Shown here in pieces: positions 1 to 11,870 of a DNA stretch of 64,000 nt. Each line of letters opens with the position of its first letter. Position 1 is the first letter of the stretch. The notes under the pieces are model-generated. The model was not told where the DNA came from and made no database searches. It saw nothing but the letters and a program-made list of their open reading frames with translations. The stretch is taken from positions 4,030,001 to 4,094,000 of the forward strand of contig NC_064682.1 of the NCBI RefSeq assembly GCF_023278565.1. The letters run 5' to 3'. This stretch comes from Colletotrichum lupini. Taxonomy: Eukaryota > Ascomycota > Sordariomycetes > Glomerellales > Glomerellaceae. The translations under genes were made by a program, and so were the position numbers.

Positions 1-2
1 CG

Positions 3-800
3 TGGGGAACGCCCAAGATTGCGTGGTTCGAGGAGGTCATGTCCGCGCCTCAGAAGATGACGCCGTCAATATCCTTCCCCCGCCCCCTGACTGTCCAGCC
101 GGGAGAGACGAAGACTGCTCAGTTCGGCTTCAACTACCCCGACGCCGCAGCTCAGGGCCTTGATGCGGCTAAGCTGCCCCTTTACAGCGGAAAGGTCCTC
201 ATAAAGGGGAATAACGGTGAAACGCTCGGTGTGCCATACCTGGGTCTGGCTGCGGACCTTCACAAGGACGTGGGCATCATGTTCCAGTATCCGACGGGTT
301 TCCCGCGCATCACGTCTACCCGTAGCGACATCCCTATTGCTCAGAAAGCCAACTTCACGTTCAACCTTGACCCTGCGGTCCAGGACTTCCCGAACCTGTA
401 CGCCCGCATTCAGTACGCTACCCGTGAGCTGCGGTGGGACATCTTCGATGCCTCCTGGGTGGAGAGAGACTGGAAGTACCCTCCCGTCGTTGGCCAGGCT
501 GGCTTCGTGGGCGCGGCGACGAGCTGGGCGAAGGCCTCGGGGAAGACGTTTATCGATCCTAGTGTGGATGACCCGAACGATATCATCACGCTGCCCATGC
601 GTGACGTGCCAAGAGACATCGTCGGTGTGTACGGTGTTGAGTTGTGGTGGCTGGGTCGTCTGGCGAATGGTACGCAGATCGCGCCTGGCAAGTATAAGAT
701 GCGATTCGCTGCTTTGGTTCCGTTTGGGAACCCTGAGGCTTCAGATAATTGGGATGTCTACGAGACTCCAGCCTTTGAAGTCTTGCCTCTGTCAGTTTGA
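3..800 (+). CDS. Subtilisin-like serine protease, C-terminal part (5' end outside window)
   Basis: The reading frame is open from base 3 and ends at a TGA at 798-800, giving about 265 residues without a start, so the 5' part lies upstream of the window. The first ATG, at 39, is internal because the frame continues upstream through WGTPKIAWFEEV. The sequence resembles the region after the peptidase domain in large fungal subtilisins: an Fn3-like, beta-rich segment (SFPRPLTVQPGETK, then GVPYLGLAADL) followed by a further C-terminal part containing ELRWDIFDASW. The catalytic Asp/His/Ser are not visible because they lie upstream. Subtilases of this type are usually secreted and degrade extracellular protein. 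The family call rests on these recalled C-terminal landmarks only, so the catalytic state is unknown. Another multidomain extracellular peptidase cannot be excluded. Confidence 0.7.
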   Translation, partial: WGTPKIAWFEEVMSAPQKMTPSISFPRPLTVQPGETKTAQFGFNYPDAAAQGLDAAKLPLYSGKVLIKGNNGETLGVPYLGLAADLHKDVGIMFQYPTGFPRITSTRSDIPIAQKANFTFNLDPAVQDFPNLYARIQYATRELRWDIFDASWVERDWKYPPVVGQAGFVGAATSWAKASGKTFIDPSVDDPNDIITLPMRDVPRDIVGVYGVELWWLGRLANGTQIAPGKYKMRFAALVPFGNPEASDNWDVYETPAFEVLPLSV

Positions 801-1060
801 GGGTTTGTTCGAAGTTAAGTAAGGGTTGTGTGGCATGATAGCAGTAGCAGCGCGTAGGTACTGTCGCTCATGTATAGAGACAAGATCATCTCTGCAAGAA
901 ATATACTTCGTATTGGGTATTATGTCTCCGACTTTGAACTCGACAAGCTCGGGTGCATGCGTGCTAGCAGTTTCATCGTCTGATCTTGATGGCTATAAAT
1001 GACTACTCCCTCGAAAGGGGTTATGTTCTGGTATCTCTAACTTGTAAACTTGATCATAAA

Positions 1061-2868
1061 TCACAACTTCTCCGTCTGGTTCCTGCTTAGAGTCTGGTGC
1101 TGCTCGGCAATGAACACCTCTTCCGAGGTGAGCTGGTACTTGCCGGACTGGCGAGCCGAGACACCCTTCTGGAACATGACATCCATCTCGCCAAAGGTGC
1201 GGCCCTTGGTCTCGAACATGCGGAAGTAACCCCAGATCCAGGTAAGGGTAGCAAGGACTGCCCAGAAGAATGCCTGCATGTCTAAATTAGTAATGCGCAG
1301 ATACGGCTTGAGATTGGTATTGTCACTTACAGTCTTTCCCTTCAGGTTCCAGTCACCAGGTGCCAGCATCTTGGGCTGGATGAGGCCACCACAGATGATG
1401 TTACCGACGTAGTAGGTGCTGCGAGCCAAGACGACAGTCTGGGTGCGAAGACGAGTAGAGCCAATCTCGGCGACAAGGGTGTAAACGATAGGACCGACGG
1501 ACATGGAGTAGAAGCCGAGCCATACGACGCAAAGGATGGACTGTCCCCAGATGATGCCACCAGTCTGGTTCGGGGCAACAGACAAGAATCCGATGATCCA
1601 TAGGCAGGCCACAAGAAGAGAGAATCCGACAATCCAGATAGTACGACGACCAAACTTGTAGATGTATAGCCAAGAGATACAGGTGCCGAGGAAAGCGATG
1701 CCGGTACCTCCCAAGCTGATGGCGTACGAAGCGGAGGCGCTGATTCCAGTTTGCTGGAAGAAGAAGGAGCCGGAGTAGCAGAGGGCGCCGCCGTTGGTAA
1801 TTTGAGACATGAATGCCATGCAAGCGATCTCGGTACGTCGGAGGTTGGTTCCCTTGAAGCAGTCAAACAGAGAAGCGCCGGCTTGCTCCTCAATCTCGAG
1901 CTTGTTCGTATGGACCATCATGGCCACAGTGGCATCCAGATCAACGTTGTGTTCAGGCTCTGAGAGGCGCGCGAGCGACTTTTTGGCCGCATCGAGGTTG
2001 CCTTGACGAACGTGGTGCCAGGGAGACTCAGGGGCGAGCCAAGCGGCAATGATGAGGGGGATGGGCCAGACCCACTGCACGGCAAAGGGGATCTTGTAAC
2101 TCCACTGACCCTTGACGTCGACGAGTCCTTTGAGGATACCGGCAGAGATGAACTGACCGATACACCAGCACAGGTTGACGTAGGAAGTCAGGTATCCACG
2201 GATAGCAAGGGGCGTGACCTCGGCAGCGTACGCAGGGCCAGTTGTGGCGAAGACACCCCAGGGAATGTTGCAGAGAACTTGACCAGCCAATTGCATCTCG
2301 ATGTTGTGGGCGAAGAAAACGACAAAGACGAAGGCGGCGAGCCAGACGAGAGAAAAGATGAGGACCTTGCGGTGACCGAACTTTGGGGTGAGGTATCCGT
2401 TCAGGATGGCACCGACGATGTTTGCGACAGCTCCGATGGCGTTGAACTTCTGTTGCCAGGACGAAGAGATCTGGTAGCCGTTTTCCTCGTCGAGGTATTC
2501 ACCGTACTTTTCGCGGAACGCGGGATAACCGTAAAAGGAGCCGATCAAGGTGACATCGTAACCCTCCATAATGACCGTGGTTGAGATGACTGGCGAGGAG
2601 GAGAAGCGTCAGACGATTACTTGTAAGCAGAAGGCCCGTTTTAGGGGGACAACTCACGGATGGACCAGAAGGCGGCGCGCTTGTAGGTCTTGAGACCTTG
2701 CCAGACACCGAAGCTGTGTTCAATGTTGGTACCCTCGTGGGCCTCATTGTTGAGTCCCTTGTCGTCGAGGCTCACATCATTGAGGTGCGTGATGTGAGAG
2801 GGACCCTTTTCGACATGGATAGGGTCTTGTGGCTGGGAAGCCGTCTTTTGGGTGATGTCGTTTGACAT
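1061..2868 (-). CDS. MFS sugar porter, maltose/alpha-glucoside permease type
   Basis: Three exons are inferred: 2868-2658, 2589-1331 and 1273-1061 (560 aa). Intron 1 (2590-2657) has donor GTGAGT and joins WSI to LISTTVIMEGYD, the normal family continuity. Intron 2 (1274-1330, 57 nt) has donor GTAAGT and end CATGCAG, giving GKT-AFFW. The start is the ATG at 2868 (MSNDITQK); an open frame extends upstream without need. Sugar-porter landmarks are present: GHRK after TM2, PESPW after TM6, FGRRT in the second half and FETKGRTFGE after TM12. The GSFYGYPAFREKYG segment after TM1 is typical of fungal alpha-glucoside:proton symporters. It should act in the plasma membrane, importing maltose or related sugars. 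The exact substrate is inferred. The next gene upstream on this strand is far away, so it has its own promoter. Confidence 0.9.
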
Positions 2869-5071
2869 GGCTGCGAACGCTCTGGGGCTGCTTGAAGCTG
2901 TTGACGATGGGCAAGCTCCTGGAGCAGAGTCGTATCGAGAAGAGACAGGAGGACCAGGCACGGTGAGCTGGGGGTGGGCAGTTGTAGTATTTTAAAGTCG
3001 CGTCGAGGCGAGATCAAGGTGGTACCAGACAGTCGGCTTCCTCTCGTCTCATGCCATGGTTGCAGTCTGCAGAATATGCATGGTACTGGGACGAGGATGG
3101 GACGGTTGGCCTGAGCCGACCCCGTGGAGAAGCAGTTTGTTTCCCCCAAGCTTGGCCTCTATGGATGGGCCATTCCCCAATCAAACCGTGTTGGAGATCC
3201 TTCGTCGTGCCGGCCGGGGTAGGCTATACCGTTCACGCTCAAGCCATGTTCTCCTCATGGTACTGGATGTCTGGGCGGGCATGGGAAATGCTGGCCATGT
3301 GCGAGGCAGAACCCACATTCAAGTGGAAAGCCGATCGGGGCCTTGTGGCTAGCGGCGGGATTGACGGTCTTGGAAGATGTTGAGTGGGTGAAGGAAGCCA
3401 TGGGGAAGAGAGTGCGGAGAGAGACGAGGGAGTTGACAAGCTGTGAATGGTCGAAACATCCAAGACGCCGGCGGGAGTAGCCAAGGGAAGCCAGCCGGGG
3501 GCGGGGAGAGGCAGATTACTGATGGGCCGTGGTCGATGTAGTGCCAAAACGAGTCCGGGGTTCTCGTCCTCGAGGAGTCTTTCGTAACGAGTCTGGAGAC
3601 AAGGGGGAGAACTCGTGACTGGTTGTGACTGACAATAAGTCAGGATGGGGGAGGCAGGATGGCGGCGCAGTAGGGACGACGGACCGTCGAATCTGGGGGG
3701 GCTTCTGGTCAGTGGTTAGTCTGGGATCGAGGCATCAAGCAAAGAGGAAGCGTAAGAGACAAACTTGACTTCAAGAGGCTAGAAGGGAAATGTCGTCCGA
3801 GGCTTGGAGGAGGACAATTGGTGGAACTTCTCCCAAGGACGAAATTGACGGTTGGGGATGGCGGCGGGTGGCCTGGGAGATCGGAAGAGTCAATGTGCCT
3901 AGCGCATCCAAGAACGGATTAGGGTCGTTTGGCGAAGACTAGCGCGCCCTTAGCGAGAATAAGGTGGGCCGTAGCGGACCCGACGAGGAAGGAGATGTGG
4001 GGTAAGTCTGGGGATTTAGTGGCGTGATGGGCCGCACTGGATGCCCGGGGCCGCTGAGGAGTCGCTGGAGTTCACTGTAGGGCAGCCGTCTAGGCCTTGA
4101 TGGCCGGTTCAGTTAGCAGACGGATGCGCTGAAGCACTTCCCCATCCAGGCCCAGCCCACACCTCTTGTGCTGGGTTTCCCCAAGTTTTGCGCCCTTCAT
4201 CTGCAATGCCACCACCTCGCTTTCGTTTGTTGGTTCATTGCCGTTGCAGCAGGCGATGTGCAGCTGTTGTGTACCTCCACGTAGGAAATCAGCTTGAATA
4301 TGCTGGATTCATGTCCTGTTTGGTGTGGAAGTCGAGAGCAGCAGCAGCCACGAGAAGACTGAAAATTCGAGGTGCAGAGCGAACGGTTAAATGTCTGGGT
4401 ACGTATCCCCTCTTCTCGTGCCGGGCTTAGGTAATTCCACAGTTGCTCCGGAACTACCCAGGGCAGTACGTACCCATGGGTCATCCCCGGTTGCACCCGA
4501 CAACAACCACTGCAACCTCAGGAGAACAATTTACGACCAACAACGACATCCACTCTCCATCGACCTGCGTTAAACAGCCGACTTTGACCACGCCTTCCTC
4601 CCGAGGCTATTCGGCTCACTCTGGCCTGTCCGTTGCCTCCTGGCTCATTATTGGCATTGGACACGGCATGAGAAGACACTATGGACGGAGACCTACGAGA
4701 AGCTTGATCGATGCTGACATTTGACACCTAGTATACGCCGTGCTTGGCTCTGCCTACAATGCAGATGCCGATTCCGAAAACATCACTGGCTACTCCCAAC
4801 GACGCGGTCGGGTCACGTTCGAATCAAGGGGACACTCCCACCATCCGATTCCCCCAGAAAGTAGACACCACCTTCCTGCAAGCATCTGCCAGGTCGACAG
4901 GGAATGTGCCTTGACTTTCGGCTCCAAACCTCCTCTTGCCGTCGCCCCCAAAGGTCCCAACCAGTCACAACTTGCAATTGCTGCTGTGGAGTTCCGCGCG
5001 AATCAACTCCCTGTCTTCTCCAATTCTGCTTCTCCTCCTCGGCCTGCCTCGGCCGAACCTCGACGTCCACT
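2869..5071. other. Intergenic region, no supported gene
   Basis: About 2.2 kb of normal GC content upstream of the sugar porter. Several short overlapping frames exist on both strands, but none shows a recognisable domain, a signal peptide or a consistent splice structure. The part next to 2868 should contain the porter promoter and 5' leader. I see no tRNA or transposon terminus here. Confidence 0.5.
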
Positions 5072-5440
5072 GGTCACAACCGAGTCTCATACGGATACGT
5101 GCATTAGGGGTCGTTTACTCTCACATTGTGAAAAGAGCACATTAACCCATTTGAGCTGCTGATCCTGGAGGGAGCTAAACAAAGCATCAGAAGTCTAGTC
5201 TCCGACAAATCCTATAAACTCTCTCCTCATACCAAGGTATGAATAACTGTCTATTTCCATCGTCTATATCGCGGCAACATGCGCAACCTGGTTAGGGACA
5301 AGGCCCGCAGGTGGAGCTCCGAAGAGAGTGGTTCTCGCATGTCCGCATAGAGCACCTCGATTGAAGCCACAGGGTCATGGGAACCACTAGAGCCGTGATG
5401 TTACGACCATAACCTGCCGTTGAGCCTCAACATTTACTGG
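5072..5440. repeat. Tandem 3'-end repeat, unit A (most diverged)
   Basis: This unit starts just before ACGGATACGTGCATTAGGGG, the marker found near the start of each unit, and lasts about 369 bp. It is the most diverged copy. The clearest match to the intact gene is the GCCCGCAGGTGGAGCTCC segment near 5300, which corresponds to about 13868-13885 inside the coding region. The copy carries no open coding sequence. Confidence 0.55.
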
Positions 5441-5810
5441 CAGCAACGGATTCTACACGAATACGTGCATTAGGGGCAGGAAACTTGATTGTGAACGAAA
5501 CCCATGGTGTTGTGTGAACTACTGAATCTAGAGAATAGAGGAAAGTGATGCTCAGGAGCTCTCAATAATCTCTTGTACTTATTGACTACCCACCCCTTGC
5601 GAGGAGCTGATCTGAAGAGGCACACCACATCCTCCATAGTGCTTTCCTGGCATAACAAAAAGCTCGGGATTTCCATCATCGCGGTCATAGCCAGCATCAC
5701 CGGCATCAGGAAGCATCCGGCATCAGGAAGCATCAGAGCGAAAAGGGCAACTTGAGTAATAGAGCAGTAAGCATGACATAGGTAAGTACGGCCGAGCCTC
5801 GGTCTCAACT
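5441..5810. repeat. Tandem 3'-end repeat, unit B
   Basis: This is a 370 bp copy of the 3' flank and last coding part of the gene at 13752-14974. It begins CAGCAACGGATTCT, keeps the ACGAATACGTGCATTAGGGG marker and a damaged form of the 3' hairpin near 5588. It then shows the TGGCATAACAAAAAGCTCGG and ATAGCCAGCATCACCGGCAT segments that in the intact gene encode the C-terminus. On the minus strand it still reads LMLPDAG followed by degraded sequence, so it is a truncated gene-end copy and not a gene. Confidence 0.75.
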
Positions 5811-6119
5811 AGCAGCAGCGGATTCTTATACGAATACGTGCGTTAGGGATAGTCAACTCCTAAAGTGTGAAAGAAATTCATTGTGTTGTGTGAACTACTG
5901 GGACTATAAGGAATAGAGCAAAGTGAGTTAAGTGATGTTCTAGAGCATTTAAATCTTCTTATTATATTATTTAACTACCCTCCCCTTGCGAGGAGGGTTT
6001 TTAATTTAATATAATGCTAACTTCTGGCCTACCTTAGTGTTTATCCTATATTATAAATAGCTCTGGGTCGCTATCGTTAACGTTATTCTAAGCGGCGCTA
6101 ACTATAGATAGGCTATAGA
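5811..6119. repeat. Tandem 3'-end repeat, unit C, left part (split by Gypsy insertion)
   Basis: This is the third copy, beginning AGCAGCAGCGGATTCT. It carries the marker near 5834 and the hairpin at 5978-5997. Beyond 6010 it becomes TA-rich, but it can still be followed against the coding C-terminus (TAGTGTT, AGCTC and TAGCCAG-like segments). It stops where the LTR element begins and resumes at 13483-13542. The two parts total about 364 bp, the same as the other units. Confidence 0.7.
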
Positions 6120-6124
6120 GGTAG
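6120..6124. repeat. Target site duplication, left (GGTAG)
   Basis: GGTAG stands immediately before the left LTR. The five bases after the right LTR at 13483-13487 are AGTAG, one G-to-A transition apart, as expected for a 5 bp Ty3/Gypsy target duplication later touched by RIP. Confidence 0.65.
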
Positions 6125-6334
6125 TGTTAGGCCTTGCCGGTTAGGCCTCGTCGGTTAAGGGATAGCTTAGGGGGGTATAAAGAGGGGGACTAAGTAATAA
6201 AGGAGTAGCTTAGGTATATATAGAGCGCTAGTAATATACCTCGAGGGAAGGGCAGATTTTAGTAATTCCTTTTTTAGACCCTAATAGTAGTTAGCCTCTG
6301 TAAGCTTCTTCTCTATATCGTATACCTATTAATA
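6125..6334 (+). repeat. Left LTR
   Basis: This 210 bp LTR starts TGTTAGGCC and ends CCTATTAATA. The canonical terminal CA appears as TA, consistent with RIP. Aligned to the right LTR without gaps it shows about 21 differences by eye, all transitions. Confidence 0.88.
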
Positions 6335-6699
6335 GTTTAAAATCTCTACTTACGAAGGGGACTAGGCCGGAAGCTCAAAATGCTAATAAGAACGAGACGT
6401 AGCGAGAGAGCGTAGTTAGCGTTATAATAATAAAAAAAAGACGACTCTTTTCTATCGGACCCCCTAGAGTCGCCTCCTCCCTAATAAATAATATAAAAAC
6501 GAAGCGTAATAGAATTATTAATATAGTAGCGACGTAAAAAAACCGTATCGCTAGGAGTATTAACGAATTTTAAATAAAATAGCAAACCTCCTACCCTTAC
6601 TCGCTAATATTTAAACCGAACGATAAGCGATAAGTTAATAAAACTATAAGAATAAGAACGATAATTAGAGGAAGAAATCCTTATTATAACGTACGAAGA

Positions 6700-9600
6700 G
6701 CGCCTACGTAAAAAATAAGTAAATTTAGAACGCTTACGGAGCTCCTTAAATAGCCCGGCCCCCGTGCTAAGGGCTACGGTCTTAGCTATAGTAGCCTCGG
6801 ACGTTAGCTTCGATATAAATAGAAACGTAAACCCCTAGATTAAGGATAGTTTAATAAGTAAAGCCGCTTTTAAAGCGCCGCTCGAGTAATAATAAAGTAA
6901 CGAGTTCGTACTACCTAAGCCCCTATTTACTAGCTCCCTCCTAATTTAAATAAGCGCCGTAAATAAAACGTCTACGTTTAGACCGCTATCCCTTCTTAAC
7001 TTATTATACGCTAATAAATCGGTACGGGATTTATAGAGCTTCCTCTTTAACTATTACTATCGCTTCGATCTATAGGCTTAATAAATAAAAATAGACCGCG
7101 ACAAAGTAGTATATACGGTTAGCTACCTAAACGGCGGTATAAAAACCTCCTAAATATATTATATCTTTAACTACTAAAGGACCCCCGGTTTTATAATAGA
7201 CTAGGTTATATAAAAAGAACTAGAGACCTTTTTATAAAATAACCTATCTAATCCCGCTAGCTAAAGAATAGTAGCGAGTATATAACTAAATAGCGCCTCG
7301 TAAGGCTAAAAAAAAAAAGTCGACGAGTTCGTTAGCCGCATTAATAAGCTCGAAATAGAATTAAAATATATCCTAATAAAGAAATAGAAAATCTCTACGC
7401 TAATAAGTAAGCTACGGCCCGAACTACGCCTCGTAATAGTATCGTAAATAGAACTTCCGCGGACTTACCTATAGCTAATATCGCTAATAAGACATATTAA
7501 ATAATCCTCGCTATTAGTAGGGAGCCTACGAACGTCCCCTAGGTAATATTCTAATTTAAACTTAAACGAGCTAGCGAGAAAATACCGGGGCGTTAATAAG
7601 TTAAATACGCAAAGAATACGCCGTAACTCGCTTAGTAAGGATACTACGTATTATAATTATAAAGAGACTAGCTATATTATAAGGGATTGCCCGTAACTAT
7701 GGGAGTAGTATTAATAGTACTATAATTATAGTAAAACTAGGTACCTTGCTAATAGCTACCCGAGCGTTATATATTATAAATATAACTAAAAGGGGCATAA
7801 GGCCGCTAGTTATTAATTAGACCTTACCCTAGCTAAGTAGCGCGGATTAGTAACGAGCTCGAATACTATCTTAATAAAAAGAATAGCTAGCGATTAATAA
7901 GGGCGGCGCTTAGACATCCCGACCTATATATACCTAAACTACGTATAAAAGAAGCTAAGCGCCCTTATCGATTCGGGAGTAAAAGGGAACGTAGTTAATA
8001 TTAAGCTACTTAATAACTTTAACGCTAATCTACGAATTTACCTATTACTATAGTTAATAAACGTCGAGGGCAAATAAATAGAGACGCTAAGAAGCTACTA
8101 CTTACGGCTTCGAATTACTAATAGCAACTACGTAACGGAGACATAGCTATATTACTTTATAATAGCTAATATTATAGTACCTACGCTTATCCTCGGTTTC
8201 CCCTAGCTAGAGGATATTAACCCGCTAATTAATTAAAAATAAAAAAAGTAGTAGTATCTAATTTACGAATAACATATCCGCTTAAATACCCTAAAAAAGG
8301 GGCTATTAAATAACTTAGTTTTAGTAATACTTATATATATCGTAATTAACTTAGCTATAAATAGCGATATAGTACCGGCGAGCGTAGCTAAGGATTAGAA
8401 GCTACGTTACTAAGACTTTAACGACTTATTTTTAAAAAAGAAAGCTATTTCGCTACTAAATAGAGTACTGTACGACTACTATATTAAACTAAATAACGCG
8501 GTACTTATCCCCTAGGGACCTATTTACTTACTATCGAACTATAAGCTCGAGATCCTGCGCGATTATTTAATAAAAGCAGAGGCTAGGGGCTAAATACGCC
8601 CCTCTATAAGCCCGGTAGGAGCACCTATCCTCTTTATATTTAAAAAAAGAGGAGAGCTACGACTTTGCGTTGACTATAGAGTAATTAATAAGATTATATA
8701 GAAAAATAGAACGCCGCTACCGCTAATTAGAAAGATACTAAATAGACTATCTAATACCTTTATCTTTACAAAGCTAGACTTTAAAAACGCGTACTACTAT
8801 ATACGTATAGCTAAGGGCGATAAGTAAAAAACGGCTTTTCGTACTAGATATGGGTAGTTTAAATATTTAGTTATACCTTTCGGGCTAACTAACGCGCCCA
8901 CGACTTTCTAAGCGTATATTAATAACGTTCTAAGTAGCCTAGTTAATACCGTCTATATCGTATACCTAGACAATATCTTAATATATAGTAACGACTACGT
9001 AGCGCATAAAGAGCACGTACGTAGCGTACTATAAAGATTACGGTAATAAAACCTATATCTAAACAGTAGTAAATACGAGTTCTATATATCGTATATAGGA
9101 TTCTTAGGGTATATCGTATTTAACGAAAGTATAAAAATAGAACCCGCGCGCACCGAAGCTATAGTAAATTAACTATTTCTAAGGAGCGTTAAAGATATAT
9201 AGACGTTCCTTAGATTTACGGGGTTCTATTATAGATTTATTAGTAACTATGCTAAGATAACGGCACTTCTAATAAACTTACTAAGGAAGGTAAAACCGGG
9301 ATAATTAGAGCTACTAATACTAGCCGTAGAGTTATTTAAAAAGCTACTAATAGCATTTACTAACGCGCTAATACTACGATATTTCGACCCTACCCTACCT
9401 ATATAGTTATAAATAGACGCTTCGGCTCGAGCTATCGGCTTAGTAATTACGCAATTATTTAAGGGTAATTAGTACTTAATTACTTATAGGTCGAGGAAAT
9501 TAATAAATACGGAGAGCCGCTACGGTATAAAAGACGCGGAGCTATTAACTATCGTAAACGTACTAAAAAACTAGCGACACTACCTCGCTTATAACTAAAA

Positions 9601-11870
9601 TTAAGTCGTAGTATTTATAAATTATTTTAACCTATAGTTCTTAAATATAAAAAAGAGACTAAACGGGAGATAGCTACGCTAGTTAGACGAACTCGTAGCG
9701 TTTAATATCGAGATTAGGTTTAAGCTAGGTATAAAGAACCTAGCGGATAGACTATTATAAAGACCTAACTACGGTAAAAATAATAATAATAGCAGAGTAG
9801 AGGAGCTACTATTAAAAATAAGAGAAGACTTTTATAACGCTAGAAATATATAAGAGCCCCTTAGAGTCGTAGTAATAAGGTATACGAGGACGAGCTACGG
9901 GAGCGGCTCCTAAGTAAAAAGGATAATAAGTATTTTAAAAGCGGAATTAGTAATAGTATAAAGAAATAAGCGAAGGAGGTTAGGAGCTCTAGCTCGAGGG
10001 AACTCCGAGGAGCACCTCGAGAGGCATAACGGGGCTACGAGCTTAGGGCGTTAGAGTTACGGCGTAGTACTTAAAGAGCTACTTAAGCCTATTATTAAAA
10101 TTATAAATCGCGAGCTACTCGTTTTACGGGACTCCGACGTAATAAGAGTACTTAAAATAGTATTTAGCAAGGAGGGGTTACTAATAATAGGTCGACTACG
10201 GGCCACTTAATAAGAGGACGCTTTTATAAAGGATAAGTAGTAGACTAAAAAGAACCGACGGCCTCGCTTAGTTAAGAAAAAATAACAATAAAGCTAGGTA
10301 TATAACTCTAAAAGGCTATTATATTATAGTAGCCGCGCCTACGTACCGCTATATAAGGGGCTAAGGAGGGAGGTTATTAAAATATATTATAATACGCCCA
10401 CAATAAAATATTATAGTATAAAGCGGATAATAGTACTACTAAAACGCTACTATTACTAAGATAGAGTAAGTAGGGATATAAAAAGTTATATTAATACTTA
10501 TATAATATACTAGCAGACGAAGCCTCGTTATTATAAACCGTATAGCTTACTACGCCCCCTACCTACCCCGGTTAGGCTATAATAAGAGATATCGCTAGAC
10601 TTTATTATAAGCTTACCCATATCGATTACGCTAATTAAGAAGCGCCCCTACGACGCAGTACTTATTATAATAAACCGATTTATAAAGTATAGCGTTTATA
10701 TTACTACGAAAACGACCCTTATAGCCTAAGGATTCGCAGACCTCCTATTTATAAAAATCTTTACTAAGTTTAGAATACCTAAAGGGATCGTCTTTAATAA
10801 GGGGTCGTTATTTATAAATAAGTTTTAAACTTATCTCTACTACTTTTTAATAATAAAAAGGCGTCTTAATACCGCGTTCTACCTATAGACAGATAGTTAA
10901 ATAAAATAGCAAAACTAATACTTAGAATAGTACCTTTACTACTTTTATACCTAGGACTAATCGGATTAGGCATAACGTCTTTACCTAGCCGAGTTTATAT
11001 ATAATAACGCCTAGTACTTAATAATCCGTAAAGCGCTTACTAAGGCCCTACTCGGGTTCCTACTTACGTACCCTATATCGATCTTAACGAGGACTCGAGA
11101 CAGTATATAGAATATCTTAGCTAAGGAGCGTATAACCTAACTACGAGCTAATTAAAAAGCTCTACGACCCTTTATATAAAAAGTACGTAAGACGTATAAG
11201 TAATAAGCTAACAAAGCTAGGATAGATATATCATATAAAATAAGTAACTAGGTACTACTATTAAAAAAGAATATTAAAAAGTAGCGTCCTAGCTAGAAGT
11301 TAACTAATAAGTATCTAGGCCTATTTAAAGTTAAATTAATAATTAAAACGGCGGGGGTCGCTTACTAACTAAACATACTAACGTAATATAAAATATATAA
11401 TATATTCTATATATCCTTACTCAAGCCGTATTAATACCGCGAGGAAGCCCCTCAGAAGCCCTTACTTATTAGGGATATAAATAGGGAGCTATTTTATAAA
11501 ATAAAAAATATTATATAATATAAAGGGCTAAAGAGGAGGCGACAATACCTAATTTAGTAAAAGGGATATAGTAGCGACGAAGATACGTAAGAGCTAACTA
11601 GGCATATCAAAAACGCAGCGTTAATTAATATATATAAAAAACGAGTTTTAATTAAGTAGCGCGCCCTAGCTCCTAAGGAGCTTAATAACGTAGCGAACTA
11701 GTTACTAATAACGAAAAAAAGGGGCTATATAGCTATAACTAAGTAGCGCAAACGCGCTAATTACTAACCGTTTCCCTAATCCTTATAACGCATAAAAGGA
11801 CCGCCCTTATTTATAGAGGGACCGCCCTTACGCACAAAAGGGCCGCCCTAGTTATTATCTTAGGGGTCGT
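6700..11870 (+). pseudogene. Degenerate gag-pol of the Gypsy element
   Basis: No frame is open for more than a few tens of codons, because former Gln and Trp codons have become stops. Translated fragments still identify the Gag zinc knuckle, protease, reverse transcriptase, RNase H, integrase (zinc-binding region, then SLDFIISLP and the core) and a C-terminal chromodomain. Beyond it, near 11800-11860, three short GPP-containing repeats are visible (KGPP, EGPP, KGPP). The gag start cannot be placed, and the end given is where recognisable coding character stops. Gag and pol may have been one ORF or two; the damage hides this. Confidence 0.8.

Noticed and set aside
5470..5808. 112-codon minus-strand frame as a gene
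   Set aside because: It lies in repeat unit B and is a truncated, altered copy of the C-terminus encoded at 13752-13890.
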